From Campylobacterota bacterium (GTDB taxonomy: Bacteria; Campylobacterota; Campylobacteria; Campylobacterales; Sulfurovaceae): 47,529 bases of DNA. The DNA lies in NCBI GenBank assembly GCA_015494795.1, contig WGAM01000103.1, forward strand, positions 1 to 47,529, read 5' to 3'. The notes beneath the pieces were generated by a model that was not told the origin of the DNA, searched no databases, and saw only the letters and a program-made list of their open reading frames with translations. Both the position numbers and the translations under genes were made by a program. This document shows, piece by piece, positions 1-9,070 of this stretch; within the stretch, counting starts at the first letter, position 1; each line of letters opens with the position of its first letter.

Positions 1-581
1 CTTCCTGCAAACATAATATTTCTTGAGTGAAAATCACGATGAACAAAATATCCTTGTGGTTGAGATAAAACCTCATCTTTAATAAGCTCTAAAACCCCAT
101 CTAAAGCACTCTGCTCCTCTTCATCAAGTGTAATCCATAGATACTTATCTAAATACCACTCCTGCATAAGTCTCATCTCAAACATTAAAAACTCTTCATC
201 ATAAGGCTCTAACCCATTAGTATTTGCCTCTTGCATTTTTAATATCTCATGTATAGATTTCATATATAGTAATTTATAGCTATTATCATTTAATATATCT
301 ATAAGATGAGTACTTCCTAAATCCTCTAATAGAAGATAACCCTGTTCTAAATTTTGAGAATAGACTCTAGGTATCTGCACCTTGGCTTTTAATAGTCGTA
401 CTGATACATCAATAAAGGGATAGATACTCTCTACTTGCATTGATGAGTCCATTATTATAAATGTTTTATTATTAGGTAAGATTATACGATAATATTTTCT
501 ATAACTAGCATCATCACTTACCACCTCAAATTTATGTTCTTTATATCCTAATTCGTTTACCCACTCTTCAATTGGATGCAT
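1..581 (-). CDS. amgK: N-acetylmuramate/GlcNAc kinase AmgK-like, 3' part outside window
   Basis: This is an aminoglycoside-phosphotransferase-fold sugar kinase, read by translating the minus strand from ATG 579-581. About 193 residues are present before the window edge. The visible part has the N-lobe (ASYRKYYRI; LLLEDLG) and the catalytic loop HRDFHSRNIM near residue 180, with the Asp and Asn of the HxDxxxxN pattern. In the family (COG3178, Pseudomonas AmgK) the enzyme phosphorylates the anomeric position of MurNAc or GlcNAc in the cytoplasm for cell-wall recycling. The start overlaps the 3' end of anmK by 14 nt and has a good ribosome binding site (AGGTGGA) inside anmK, so the two are translationally coupled. 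The AnmK neighbour supports the recycling role over an antibiotic kinase. A murU-like gene may follow outside the window. Confidence 0.8.
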   Translation of the reverse strand, partial: MHPIEEWVNELGYKEHKFEVVSDDASYRKYYRIILPNNKTFIIMDSSMQVESIYPFIDVSVRLLKAKVQIPRVYSQNLEQGYLLLEDLGSTHLIDILNDNSYKLLYMKSIHEILKMQEANTNGLEPYDEEFLMFEMRLMQEWYLDKYLWITLDEEEQSALDGVLELIKDEVLSQPQGYFVHRDFHSRNIMFAG

Positions 582-1650
582 ATATTCCACCTAATATTGT
601 ATTGTTTTTTGCACCTGTTACGGTCTTTAAATCTATAGTCTCATTTTTTAATCTCTTATAAGCAAACCATGCAAATATCATAGCTTCTATATTATCTGAA
701 CTAACTCCATAGCTATCGGTTATATCAACCTTAAGATATGGTAAATTTGTCTGTATCCTATCTAATAGATATATATTTTTAGCACCACCACCACAGATTA
801 AAAGTGTCTCTATATCAAATTTTTTTATCTCATCTGCTATAACTCTAGCAGTAAGTTCTAATAGTGTTGCTTGAATATCTCTATCTGATATTTTATCAAA
901 TGGTTCTAAATACTTTATTAAAAAATCCTTATTAAAATATTCTCTACCTGTACTCTTAGGATATTTTAATTTAAAGTAGTCATCATTTAACATATTCTCT
1001 AATAGCTCTTGATTAATCTTACCAGATTTTGCCCATTCTCCATTGTGGTCATATTTTTTACCTTTTATTTTATCTATCCATAAATCCATTAACACATTTC
1101 CACAGCCACAATCATAACCTATTATTGTGGGGGAAAAGAGACTAATATTTGCCATACCTCCAATATTTACAACTGCACATTTATCAATATGTGAAAAAAG
1201 CTCTTTATGAAAAGCAGGAGCAAATGGAGCACCCTCTCCACCAAGTGCTATATCTTTTTGTCTAAAATCAGATACTATAGTAATGCCACATCTAACTGCT
1301 ACTAAAGATGGATTACCTAACTGCATAGAAAAAGGAAATTCTCCTCTTGGCTCATGCCAAAGGGTTTGCCCATGTAGTCCAATAGCTCTAACCTCTTTAG
1401 GATCTAAATTATGCTCTTTAATTAGTAGATTAATAGCTTTTGAGTACTCTATACCTAATTTAGTATCAATTTGTCCTATCTGCTGAAGTGTAGTTGTCCC
1501 ATTAATTATAGATAATATCTCATCTCTCAAGTTATTATTAAATGGATAACTAAGAGATGCTAAAAGAGTGTAACTATATCTATCTATACTACATAGTGCC
1601 ACATCAATAGCATCTAAACTTGTTCCTGACATTACTCCAATATATATCAT
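568..1650 (-). CDS. anmK: anhydro-N-acetylmuramic acid kinase
   Basis: The 360-residue protein matches the usual AnmK length. It has the N-terminal signature GTSLDAID at residues 9-16, the HGQT motif, a GGMANIS motif, and CGCGNVLMD, corresponding to the catalytic GxGNxxMD of the family. AnmK opens and phosphorylates 1,6-anhydroMurNAc released from peptidoglycan, giving MurNAc-6-phosphate in the cytoplasm. The gene starts 15 bp after the endonuclease gene ends and overlaps the amgK-like kinase at its 3' end, suggesting an operon for salvage of wall material. The start ATG at 1648-1650 gives the canonical N-terminus directly. Confidence 0.96.
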   Translation of the reverse strand: MIYIGVMSGTSLDAIDVALCSIDRYSYTLLASLSYPFNNNLRDEILSIINGTTTLQQIGQIDTKLGIEYSKAINLLIKEHNLDPKEVRAIGLHGQTLWHEPRGEFPFSMQLGNPSLVAVRCGITIVSDFRQKDIALGGEGAPFAPAFHKELFSHIDKCAVVNIGGMANISLFSPTIIGYDCGCGNVLMDLWIDKIKGKKYDHNGEWAKSGKINQELLENMLNDDYFKLKYPKSTGREYFNKDFLIKYLEPFDKISDRDIQATLLELTARVIADEIKKFDIETLLICGGGAKNIYLLDRIQTNLPYLKVDITDSYGVSSDNIEAMIFAWFAYKRLKNETIDLKTVTGAKNNTILGGIYASN

Positions 1651-1665
1651 AATATTTCCTATATT

Positions 1666-2628
1666 TTATCTTTTTCTTCTTCTCATATATATAGTAAAGA
1701 GAGTCATAATAAGTAGTAGGATAGTAGCAACTGGTTTAGATAGATGGTCAAATATAAAAGAGTATCTATCTTTTAGCTCATTTTGAACTGAACTAAAACT
1801 ATTTTTATTCTTCTCCTCTTCCTCTCCTCCAATCTCTTGACTCTTATCTATTGGTTTTAATTTAGTAATTCTTCTATAGTTACTAATATAATCATTATTA
1901 TCACCCTGAATATCTTTTACAAGTAGATTTTTCTTCTTCTCCCATCTACTTACTGGGTCTTGATTATTCCATTTAATAAATAGCTTTTCATGTTTTGGGT
2001 CTATATACATATTATATTTATCGTGCATATAGAAATAGGTTCTAGCAATATCTCCCAATATACTCTTTTTAGGTTCAGCCAATCTTTTACTCGACTCTAT
2101 CTCCATATCTACTCTACCATAGACTCGTTTTTCACCGGGAATATTTCCATAAGGATAGTTACTTCTATCTCCATTTATCTCACCAATAGCTGGAACAAGA
2201 TTGTGCATATCAGCTTCCATCTGTCTAAATTTCTCATTAGTATCTCTACACTCTTTTCTACCTCCCTTTTTCCAACAAGCAAAATTGTGTCCAAAATACC
2301 ACGCAGGAACAATATGCTCCCACTCTATTCTCTTTGCCCTTTTAGGATTTTTTCTATAGTGAAAACCACAACTATCAAGTATTGGAACTAATCTTTTCCC
2401 TTTTATCTCATAGTCACAACCACCATAAAAGGTTTTTTGATGAAGTCTATATATCTTTGTAGCTAAAATTCTTTTTGAACGAGAAAAAGAGTATTTTTCA
2501 GACTTTGCAGAAAAGAGTTCAGGCTCTATAGTAGCTACATCATCTTCATTATTATTTAACTCAATATTACTATTTTGAGAAAGTAGCAAATTTGTTAACA
2601 TTATTACTATTAATATATTTTTTTTCAT
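1666..2628 (-). CDS. endonuclease I family nuclease with C-terminal membrane anchor
   Basis: A 320-residue secreted nuclease of the endonuclease I/EndA family (PF04231). It has a hydrophobic N-terminal signal (about residues 3-17), then the family core: EWEHIVPAWYFG with the catalytic His, and DMHNLVPAIGEINGDRSNY. Family members cut DNA in the periplasm or outside the cell. Unlike typical 230-residue EndA, it carries a polar linker rich in Glu/Lys/Asn (about residues 255-285) and ends with one hydrophobic segment and RRRKR, so it may be held in a membrane with the nuclease domain exported. Cysteines in the core could form disulfides. It heads the anmK-amgK group; DNA and wall salvage may be linked, which is inference. 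Confidence 0.88.
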   Translation of the reverse strand: MKKNILIVIMLTNLLLSQNSNIELNNNEDDVATIEPELFSAKSEKYSFSRSKRILATKIYRLHQKTFYGGCDYEIKGKRLVPILDSCGFHYRKNPKRAKRIEWEHIVPAWYFGHNFACWKKGGRKECRDTNEKFRQMEADMHNLVPAIGEINGDRSNYPYGNIPGEKRVYGRVDMEIESSKRLAEPKKSILGDIARTYFYMHDKYNMYIDPKHEKLFIKWNNQDPVSRWEKKKNLLVKDIQGDNNDYISNYRRITKLKPIDKSQEIGGEEEEKNKNSFSSVQNELKDRYSFIFDHLSKPVATILLLIMTLFTIYMRRRKR

Positions 2629-2880
2629 AAAAGAATTATATCAGATTTTTCTCTTCTGAAATATTTTTATTAAAAAAAAACAAATAAATCTATAAAACTA
2701 TTTTTAAAGCTTAATTAAAGTTTAAACTTTATATTATTTTAAGTAACTAAAACTATTATTAAGATAATTTTAAATATAAAAACATATTTATTAACATAAG
2801 ATGTTAATAAAATAAAATAGGTTATACTATAACTAAAATAGATATTATTATTTTTTAATATTGTTAAGATAGGAGATAAT

Positions 2881-4119
2881 ATGAGTAATAAAAGACAGTA
2901 TATAACTATAACATACTATAAAGAGAGAGAGTTTTACTTTTTAAACTATGCAATTCAGACTAAAGATGGATTTATTCCAAAAGATATTGAGCAGTTCCAT
3001 GAGAGTGATAAGATAAAATTTATAGAGAAAATTCGGAAACTTCAAGCAGAGTATCCAAATCACCATATTGTATCTATCTCCTTAGTTGCAAATCAGATTG
3101 TAGCTCAGAAAAGTAGTCCAAATAGAGCAACAGCCAAAATTTTTAAAGATACATATGTTATACAAGATGACATAGATGTAGGAGATATTCCAACAACTCT
3201 ATACTTCTCACCCTTTACAATATTATATGAACACTATAAAAATATTTTAGATGATAAACTAACACTCATTATAGGGTATTTTGATAGAAAACTATTTATG
3301 ATGTTTGTAACAGAGAATAAAATTCATCAAAGTTGGATAATAGGAACTAGAGGATTAACAGAGAAACAGATAGCAGAGAGAGTATATAAGAGTATTCAAG
3401 CCTATTATAAAATCTCATATAGTTTTGCAGACCATATTGAGATGCTTGTAGCAGAAGAGAACCCAAAACTTCTTAAGTTTCTAAGAGAAGAGTTATCTCT
3501 ACATATTGAACTCTCACAGAGTAATATTCATAATCTACTCCATCACATGGCAAGTAATCAAGAGATTGCAAAGAGTAGTTATATAAAATCTTTTAAAAAG
3601 ATAGATATAGCTCAAAATATAGAAGAGAAAGATGAGACAAAAGAGAGTAGTATTAAAAAAGTAAGAGAGAGACATAATTTAGAAGACATAAAAATAGATG
3701 AGAGTAGTAAAAAAGGAATTATTAATAGGTTTAAATTATTTTTTTCAAAAAAAGATGATGAAACTGCTTCTATTTTAGCAACTATGCTACCTATTTTACT
3801 AGTATTAGTAGTAGGAACTTTTTTTCATATAAAAAATAGTGAGATTTCTAGTAAAATTAATTTACTAGATACAGAGATTAATTCATATAAAAATAGTGTA
3901 GCTTTAAGTAGTATTTCAAAAAATATATTTCAAGCTATAGGTAAAAATGGACAGATAAGAAGAGCTACTATATCGACAGATGGAGTTGATTTAACAGGTA
4001 TAGTTTGGGGAATTGAGCCACTAAAGATGAGTCTAAAAAAGTTATATAGAGATGGTAAATTTACTATTAAACCATTAAAAAATTTTAGAACAGAATTTTC
4101 ATTTATATCAAAAGGTTAA
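2881..4119 (+). CDS. GspL/PilM-PilN-like inner membrane protein
   Basis: No confident family match. The 412-residue protein has a long soluble N-terminal part, one transmembrane helix at about residues 297-316, then a short coiled coil (EISSKINLLDTEI) and an alpha/beta tail. Residues about 105-160 (FSPFTILYEHY, then IIGYFDRKLFMMF) resemble the degenerate actin-like fold of PilM and GspL. This topology, cytoplasmic actin-like domain, one helix, coiled coil and a small periplasmic domain, is that of GspL, equivalent to PilM plus PilN. The next gene looks like GspM/PilO. The pair could belong to the type II-like transformation system (Cts) of Campylobacterota, but no ATPase, secretin or pilin gene is nearby. 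The start has AGGAG upstream. Confidence 0.5.
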   Translation: MSNKRQYITITYYKEREFYFLNYAIQTKDGFIPKDIEQFHESDKIKFIEKIRKLQAEYPNHHIVSISLVANQIVAQKSSPNRATAKIFKDTYVIQDDIDVGDIPTTLYFSPFTILYEHYKNILDDKLTLIIGYFDRKLFMMFVTENKIHQSWIIGTRGLTEKQIAERVYKSIQAYYKISYSFADHIEMLVAEENPKLLKFLREELSLHIELSQSNIHNLLHHMASNQEIAKSSYIKSFKKIDIAQNIEEKDETKESSIKKVRERHNLEDIKIDESSKKGIINRFKLFFSKKDDETASILATMLPILLVLVVGTFFHIKNSEISSKINLLDTEINSYKNSVALSSISKNIFQAIGKNGQIRRATISTDGVDLTGIVWGIEPLKMSLKKLYRDGKFTIKPLKNFRTEFSFISKG

Positions 4120-4129
4120 GAGAGATAAT

Positions 4130-4549
4130 ATGAGCAGTATATTTAAAATGTCAATAGTAACAAAAATCTTTTTACTCTTTTCTATAGTAATACTATTTTT
4201 ATGGGTTATACCTACAACTACATCTTATTATAAAAATAGAAATCGCTATAATCAAGAAAAAGAGAAGTTAGAGAAACTTGATACAAGAGAAGTTCCAAAA
4301 GATATAAAACATTTTCATTCAGAGGTCTTTACAACTTATGCTAAAAGCTTTTTTGACGAAGTTAGCGTAGTATCAATACCTAATAATAAATATAGAGTAA
4401 CTATCTCATTTCCAATAGAGTCTCTTTCAAAATTTTATAGTTTTTTACAAAATATATCATTAGACTATAAGGTTATAGTAGAAGATAATATTATTTTTAG
4501 ACAAAAAGATAAAAATATAAGTGTTGAGATGAGGTTAAAGCCATACTAA
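4130..4549 (+). CDS. GspM/PilO-like membrane protein
   Basis: A 139-residue protein with a short cytoplasmic N-terminus, one transmembrane helix (about residues 10-28), a coiled-coil-prone stretch (NRYNQEKEKLEKL) and a C-terminal alpha/beta domain. This is the plan of GspM and PilO, which form the inner-membrane alignment platform with GspL or PilN. It follows the GspL-like gene after 10 bp with an AGAGATAAT ribosome site, so the two are probably co-translated. The assignment rests on topology and partner rather than a sequence motif. The gene ends where the convergent ABC permease gene ends. Confidence 0.45.
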   Translation: MSSIFKMSIVTKIFLLFSIVILFLWVIPTTTSYYKNRNRYNQEKEKLEKLDTREVPKDIKHFHSEVFTTYAKSFFDEVSVVSIPNNKYRVTISFPIESLSKFYSFLQNISLDYKVIVEDNIIFRQKDKNISVEMRLKPY

Positions 4550-5848
4550 CTAAACCTCATTTCGTGGGTCTAAAACTACCTGTATTCTATCTGAAAATAG
4601 ATTTGCAGATAGAACTAAAATAGACATAAATATAAAAGATGAAAATAGAGACCACCAAACCATTGGCTCTCTTGCCATCTCTAATCTTGCTTGGTTTATC
4701 ATATTTCCCCAACTATACATAGTTGGGTCAACTCCAACCCCAACATAAGATAAAACTGCTTCTGCTAAGACCAATCCACTAAAATCTAAAACTACTGATA
4801 TTAAGATAATATGCATAAGATTAGGGATAATATGCTTTCTAATAATATTAAAATTGGTAACTCCAAAAGCCTTTGATGCCTTTACAAAATCTATCTGCGA
4901 TATTTTTAGGGTCTCTGCTCTTAATAGTCTGCAGAGTCCTGTCCATGAAGTTACACCTAAAATAACCACTAAAAATAGAAGTCGTAAATCTGACCTCTCT
5001 AATGTTGAGTTAAACCAATCTGGGTGATTATCTAATAAAACTTGAACAATAAGTACAGTAGCACTAATCAAAAGTACACTTGGAATTGAGTTTAGAGTAG
5101 TATAGATATATTGAATTATATCATCAATCCAACCTCTAAAAAATCCTGCACTAACTCCTAATGCTATTGATATTGGTAACATTACTAGAGTTGTTAAGAC
5201 TCCTATTAATACACCTGTTCTAATACTCTTTAGAGTAGCATATAAAACATCTCCACCAACTTTATCTGTTCCTAAAACATGATAGCTAAAACTCATAATA
5301 TATAACCAGCTAAATAGAACTATTAGAGTAGTTAAAGTTATATATCCACTACTCCAAGGAATGATACTATCTTTACCTCTCTTTTTTCTATAACGGATAT
5401 GTAACCATATTAGAAATAGGCTAATAGCAACTCCAATTAATATAGATTTAATAGTATCTATAACAATATTTCCACTATGGACATATTTTAAATCTCTATA
5501 AATCTGTTTAGTCTCTCCATTAATAATAGTTATATCTTTTGAGTACTCATGAGTAGCAAATGGTGCTGAGTATGTTCTCTCTCTATTTTTAACTCTATGT
5601 TCAAATGCTATATCTAATAGGCTAACTACTCTATGTTGATTTTCTACTCTAAAGTGAATAGAGTCAATTAGAGCAAAAGAGAGATAGAATAGGAGAATTA
5701 TTGCTGAAGAGAGTGCAATTTTAGATTTAAATATACTTCTCCACTGCTCTCTCACTCTAGGTGAGCGAGATACTATATATCCCCATACTATTATGCTAAA
5801 TAGGAGAAGCCAGACCATTATATCTGTCCATAGTAGAGTTATATTCAT
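4550..5848 (-). CDS. Opp/Dpp-type ABC transporter permease (DppC/YejE-like)
   Basis: A 432-residue integral membrane protein of the binding-protein-dependent permease family. The C-terminal half has the permease core with the EAA loop (KASKAFG, then IIRKHIIPN) that contacts the ATPase, and the typical ending AEAVLSYVGVGVDP...LDPRNEV. The N-terminal 180 residues hold two extra hydrophobic segments and a charged loop, making it longer than standard 300-residue DppC and more like YejE. It imports peptides or similar solutes with a DppB partner; that partner is two genes upstream. The start overlaps the cytochrome-thioredoxin gene by 4 nt. No ATPase or binding-protein gene is visible. Confidence 0.88.
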   Translation of the reverse strand: MNITLLWTDIMVWLLLFSIIVWGYIVSRSPRVREQWRSIFKSKIALSSAIILLFYLSFALIDSIHFRVENQHRVVSLLDIAFEHRVKNRERTYSAPFATHEYSKDITIINGETKQIYRDLKYVHSGNIVIDTIKSILIGVAISLFLIWLHIRYRKKRGKDSIIPWSSGYITLTTLIVLFSWLYIMSFSYHVLGTDKVGGDVLYATLKSIRTGVLIGVLTTLVMLPISIALGVSAGFFRGWIDDIIQYIYTTLNSIPSVLLISATVLIVQVLLDNHPDWFNSTLERSDLRLLFLVVILGVTSWTGLCRLLRAETLKISQIDFVKASKAFGVTNFNIIRKHIIPNLMHIILISVVLDFSGLVLAEAVLSYVGVGVDPTMYSWGNMINQARLEMAREPMVWWSLFSSFIFMSILVLSANLFSDRIQVVLDPRNEV

Positions 5849-6633
5849 GATTTAATTTTTAAAAACTTTTTATTTTTTAAATTCTTTTTAATCTCATCTA
5901 ATATACCTAAAAACTCATCAACAGTTCCAGTCCCCTGTATCATATCTATAAGCTTTTTTCCATCATTTGTTATAAAATAGAAGGCTGGAGTTCCAATAGA
6001 TTTTAATCCAAAAGGGAGTTTCTCTTTTAGTACATTCTTTTTGACTACAACAAAATCTCTATTTAGTGCCTCTTTTACTCTATCTTCAACAAAAACCTCT
6101 CTATCCATTTTCATACAACCTCGACAGTAACGAATAAATCCCTCTACCATAACTATTTTATTCTCTCTTTTTGCCTTTTTAAGCGCCTCTTTATAGCTAT
6201 ATCTCTTTACAGAGTGAGCAACTATCATCTCTTCAGATAAATTAAATAGATATGGAGCTAAAGCTTCAGCTTCATCTTCAGATAGATTAATAGGTGACAT
6301 TATATCAAAATTGATTAATACCTCATCATCTAAAATAGATTTATCTCTATCTGGTTTATTACAGTATGATATTAAAAAATCCTCAATATCCATAAGTTGA
6401 GACTCAATATCTCCACTTCTATCCCCTACTCTATCTTTAAGTGCAAAAGAGATTTCTGTAGCTGTTGGTGCTGTAAGATTTAAATCTCTATTTTCATTCT
6501 CATAATTTTTTATAAGTTTGATCTCTGCAATATATTTTATATGACAACTACTACACCTCTTTTTAAAAATCTCTTCACCACTTTTAGCATATAGAGCTAG
6601 TGATACTATTAAGCTTAATAAGATATATCTCAT
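5845..6633 (-). CDS. exported cytochrome c-thioredoxin fusion protein
   Basis: About 262 residues with a signal peptide, then a c-type heme site (C27-x-x-C30-H31) in a small cytochrome-like domain, and a C-terminal thioredoxin-like domain with redox pair C170-x-x-C173 (CRGC) and a likely cis-proline in GTPAFYF. It should work in the periplasm, moving electrons or reducing disulfides; the substrate is unknown. It lies between the two permease genes, overlapping the downstream one by 4 nt, so it is co-transcribed with them. The start was set at ATG 6631-6633 because AAGGAGG lies 9 nt upstream; ATG 6637-6639 is only 3 nt from it. Domain assignment is firm, function is not. Confidence 0.8.
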   Translation of the reverse strand: MRYILLSLIVSLALYAKSGEEIFKKRCSSCHIKYIAEIKLIKNYENENRDLNLTAPTATEISFALKDRVGDRSGDIESQLMDIEDFLISYCNKPDRDKSILDDEVLINFDIMSPINLSEDEAEALAPYLFNLSEEMIVAHSVKRYSYKEALKKAKRENKIVMVEGFIRYCRGCMKMDREVFVEDRVKEALNRDFVVVKKNVLKEKLPFGLKSIGTPAFYFITNDGKKLIDMIQGTGTVDEFLGILDEIKKNLKNKKFLKIKS

Positions 6634-6665
6634 AATCATTAACCTCCTTAACCATTTTTATTATC

Positions 6666-7643
6666 TTATCCTAATTTTATGCGAGGGTCAAATATGGTAT
6701 AGGATATATCTGTAAGTATTAATCCAACTATATATAGAAATGAACCTAAAAATACCATAGCCTTAACTATAGCAAAATCTTGTGCTTTAATAGCATCTAT
6801 AGTATAACTTCCAAGCCCCGGTATTCCAAAAAATGACTCCATAATAAGACTTCCCATAAATAGAGTAGGGATAATTACAACTACACCTGTTAATATAGGT
6901 AACATTCCATTTGGAAGAAGATGTTTAAATAGTACAGATGTTTCAGATAGCCCCTTAGCTCTTGCTGTTCTTATATAATCTCTATTTATCTCTTCTAAAA
7001 ATATGCTTCTATACCATCTAACACTAGAACCAATTCCACTAAAAACCCCTATTATAATTGGAAGGATTACAAATTTAATAGCTCCAAATCCACTTTGATA
7101 ACCAGATATTGGAACTAAATGCCACATTTTAGAGAAAAGTACCTGACCTGCAATAATATAGAATAGTCCAGATATAGACATAATAATAACAGCTACTACC
7201 ATGGTAGTAGTATCTAAAATAGTACCTCTAAATAGGATAATTATAAGTGCTAAAGATATATTTGTAACTAATCCAATAATAAAAGTGGGTAGTGCAATAG
7301 CTAAACTAGGATACATTCTCTCTTTAATATCCTCTTTTATATCTCTATTGTTATCTGAATAACCAAAATTAAAAGTAAATAGTTTAAGTGACTCTTGAAA
7401 AAAGAGTGTATCTGTTATCTTAGAGATACCTTTGGATTTATTATTTAAAAATAGAGGCTTATTATAACCCTTACTCTCTTTCCATGCCTCTATCATTTGG
7501 GGAGTTATCTGCTTTGCCCCTAATTGACTTCGTGCCATATCATTGGGACTGTTTACCATAAAAAAGAGTATAAATGTGATTAAATTTACACCAATTAATA
7601 TTGGAATTGCATATAGTATTCTCTTTATTATATATAATAGCAT
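6666..7643 (-). CDS. Opp/Dpp-type ABC transporter permease (DppB/OppB-like)
   Basis: A 325-residue permease with the characteristic N-terminus (YIIKRILYAIPILIGVNLI), about six transmembrane segments, and an EAA loop (RTARAKG, then FKHLLPNG). The ending TDISYTIFDPRIKLG is typical of OppB/DppB. It pairs with the DppC-like permease two genes downstream to form the membrane channel of a peptide-type importer. It begins 4 bp after the small secreted-protein gene and lacks a clear ribosome site of its own, so translation is probably coupled. The ATP-binding and substrate-binding subunits must be elsewhere. Confidence 0.9.
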   Translation of the reverse strand: MLLYIIKRILYAIPILIGVNLITFILFFMVNSPNDMARSQLGAKQITPQMIEAWKESKGYNKPLFLNNKSKGISKITDTLFFQESLKLFTFNFGYSDNNRDIKEDIKERMYPSLAIALPTFIIGLVTNISLALIIILFRGTILDTTTMVVAVIIMSISGLFYIIAGQVLFSKMWHLVPISGYQSGFGAIKFVILPIIIGVFSGIGSSVRWYRSIFLEEINRDYIRTARAKGLSETSVLFKHLLPNGMLPILTGVVVIIPTLFMGSLIMESFFGIPGLGSYTIDAIKAQDFAIVKAMVFLGSFLYIVGLILTDISYTIFDPRIKLG

Positions 7644-7647
7644 CTAA

Positions 7648-7962
7648 TTAGATACTAGGTACATTGCCTGAATCACTTGCATACTCATAGACAAAATCAT
7701 ATATATGAGGAAGACTCTTACTATCTACACTATACCCATGACATATCTTTTTTATCTCATCATCTAATTTACCAGCATCATAAATCTCTTCCCACTGGTC
7801 TTGAGTATGTTTCCCTGCAAAATTACTACCTGAAATTCCACATTTGGATTTTAATTTTTTAGTGTATATCTTTTGACCTTTTGCTACATCTGAAAATAGT
7901 TGAGTAGAGATTATACCCAAACCCAATATTATAGATATAGTTATTTTAAGTAGATTTTTCAC
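7648..7962 (-). CDS. small exported cytochrome-like protein without a heme motif
   Basis: About 104 residues: a signal peptide (LLKITISIILGLGIIS) followed by a small helical domain with KGQKIYTKKLKSKCG, HTQDQWEEIY and KKICHG. It resembles small cytochrome-type proteins of sulfur-oxidising Campylobacterota in length and spacing, but there is no CxxCH. Two cysteines (before GISG and in KICHG) could form a disulfide. The GTG at 7960-7962 was chosen as the start: AAGGAT sits upstream at normal spacing and the signal peptide then begins immediately. An upstream ATG at 8016 would add 18 charged residues before the signal. It is co-oriented with tsaD and the permeases. Confidence 0.62.
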   Translation of the reverse strand: MKNLLKITISIILGLGIISTQLFSDVAKGQKIYTKKLKSKCGISGSNFAGKHTQDQWEEIYDAGKLDDEIKKICHGYSVDSKSLPHIYDFVYEYASDSGNVPSI

Positions 7963-8028
7963 TATATTATCCTTTTTATCATCATCTAAAATTATAAATT
8001 TAAATTGTGTATTCATTGTGAATAATAT

Positions 8029-9042
8029 TTAAAGTAGTGTTCCTGCTGTTAACTTTCTATTACTTATAATATCTATCTCATAAGGATTAGTAAATATCTC
8101 TCGCTTATATGCTTCAACTGCATATCTTCCTATCATTCCAGCATTATCTGAACAGAACTCAAGTGGAACTGTATGTAGGTTTTTATTAAACTCTCTACAA
8201 AGTCTTCTATATGCTTTTCTTATATACAGATTTGCACTAGCTCCACCAACAATAGCAAAATCTTTTATATCTGAATTTTTAAAAATCTTTTTACTCTTTT
8301 GAATAAGATGAAGTTTTATAGATTTTTGAAAAGATGCAGATATATCAGCTTTATCTCTTCTCTTTATTTTAGATGCTCCTCCAAGCTCTTCAATCTTTAA
8401 TCTTACAGCATTTTTAAGTCCAGATAGAGAGAAAGCTATCTTGTTTGACTCTTTTAGAGGGACAGGAAAATTAAATCTATTCTCATCTCCCTCTTTTGCC
8501 AATTTTTCAACTATTGGCCCACCAGGGTAACCCAAACCCATCATCTTAGCTACTTTATCAAAACTCTCTCCAACACTATCATCTAAACTTGTAGCTAATA
8601 TTTTCATATTATCAAAACTATTTACTTCAATTATTTGAGTATGTCCTCCAGATATTAATAGAACTAATATTGGCATTATCTCTCTCTTCTCAATAAATAG
8701 TGAATAGATATGTCCTTTTAGATGATTGACTGCAATTAGAGGAATATCTTGAACAATAGATATGGTCTTTGCCATAGTAATTCCCTCTAAGAGTGTGACT
8801 CCAAGTCCAGGTTGATTTGTAACAGCTACTGCTTTTAGATTTTTTATATAGGGTTTTGTATCTTCTAATATATTTGGTAAGTCTATAGCATGAAGTCTTG
8901 AGGCTAATTCGGGAACAACTCCCCCATAAGAGGCATGTTTAAGCTCTTGTGAGATTTTTTTATGAAAAAGTAATTTATTTGTTTTAATACTTGTAATTGC
9001 AATTGAGCTATCGTCACAACTAGATTCTATACTTAATATCAT
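8029..9042 (-). CDS. tsaD: tRNA N6-threonylcarbamoyladenosine transferase TsaD
   Basis: The 337-residue protein is full length for the TsaD/Gcp/YgjD family. It opens with [13 protein letters not shown] and has the metal-binding HLKGH motif, GGHTQI, and the GGPIVEKLA segment. It transfers the threonylcarbamoyl group to A37 of tRNAs reading ANN codons, with TsaB and TsaE, in the cytoplasm. The ribosome site AAGGGA precedes ATG 9040-9042. It sits between the fumarate reductase genes upstream and the permease group downstream, all on the minus strand with short gaps. Confidence 0.96.
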   Translation of the reverse strand: MILSIESSCDDSSIAITSIKTNKLLFHKKISQELKHASYGGVVPELASRLHAIDLPNILEDTKPYIKNLKAVAVTNQPGLGVTLLEGITMAKTISIVQDIPLIAVNHLKGHIYSLFIEKREIMPILVLLISGGHTQIIEVNSFDNMKILATSLDDSVGESFDKVAKMMGLGYPGGPIVEKLAKEGDENRFNFPVPLKESNKIAFSLSGLKNAVRLKIEELGGASKIKRRDKADISASFQKSIKLHLIQKSKKIFKNSDIKDFAIVGGASANLYIRKAYRRLCREFNKNLHTVPLEFCSDNAGMIGRYAVEAYKREIFTNPYEIDIISNRKLTAGTLL

Positions 9043-9070
9043 CTTGTTCCCTTTATCTTATTAAACTCTT

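Noticed and set aside
7963-8016. 18-residue N-terminal extension of the small cytochrome-like protein
   Set aside because: It places acidic and basic residues before the signal peptide, while the internal GTG has a good ribosome site.
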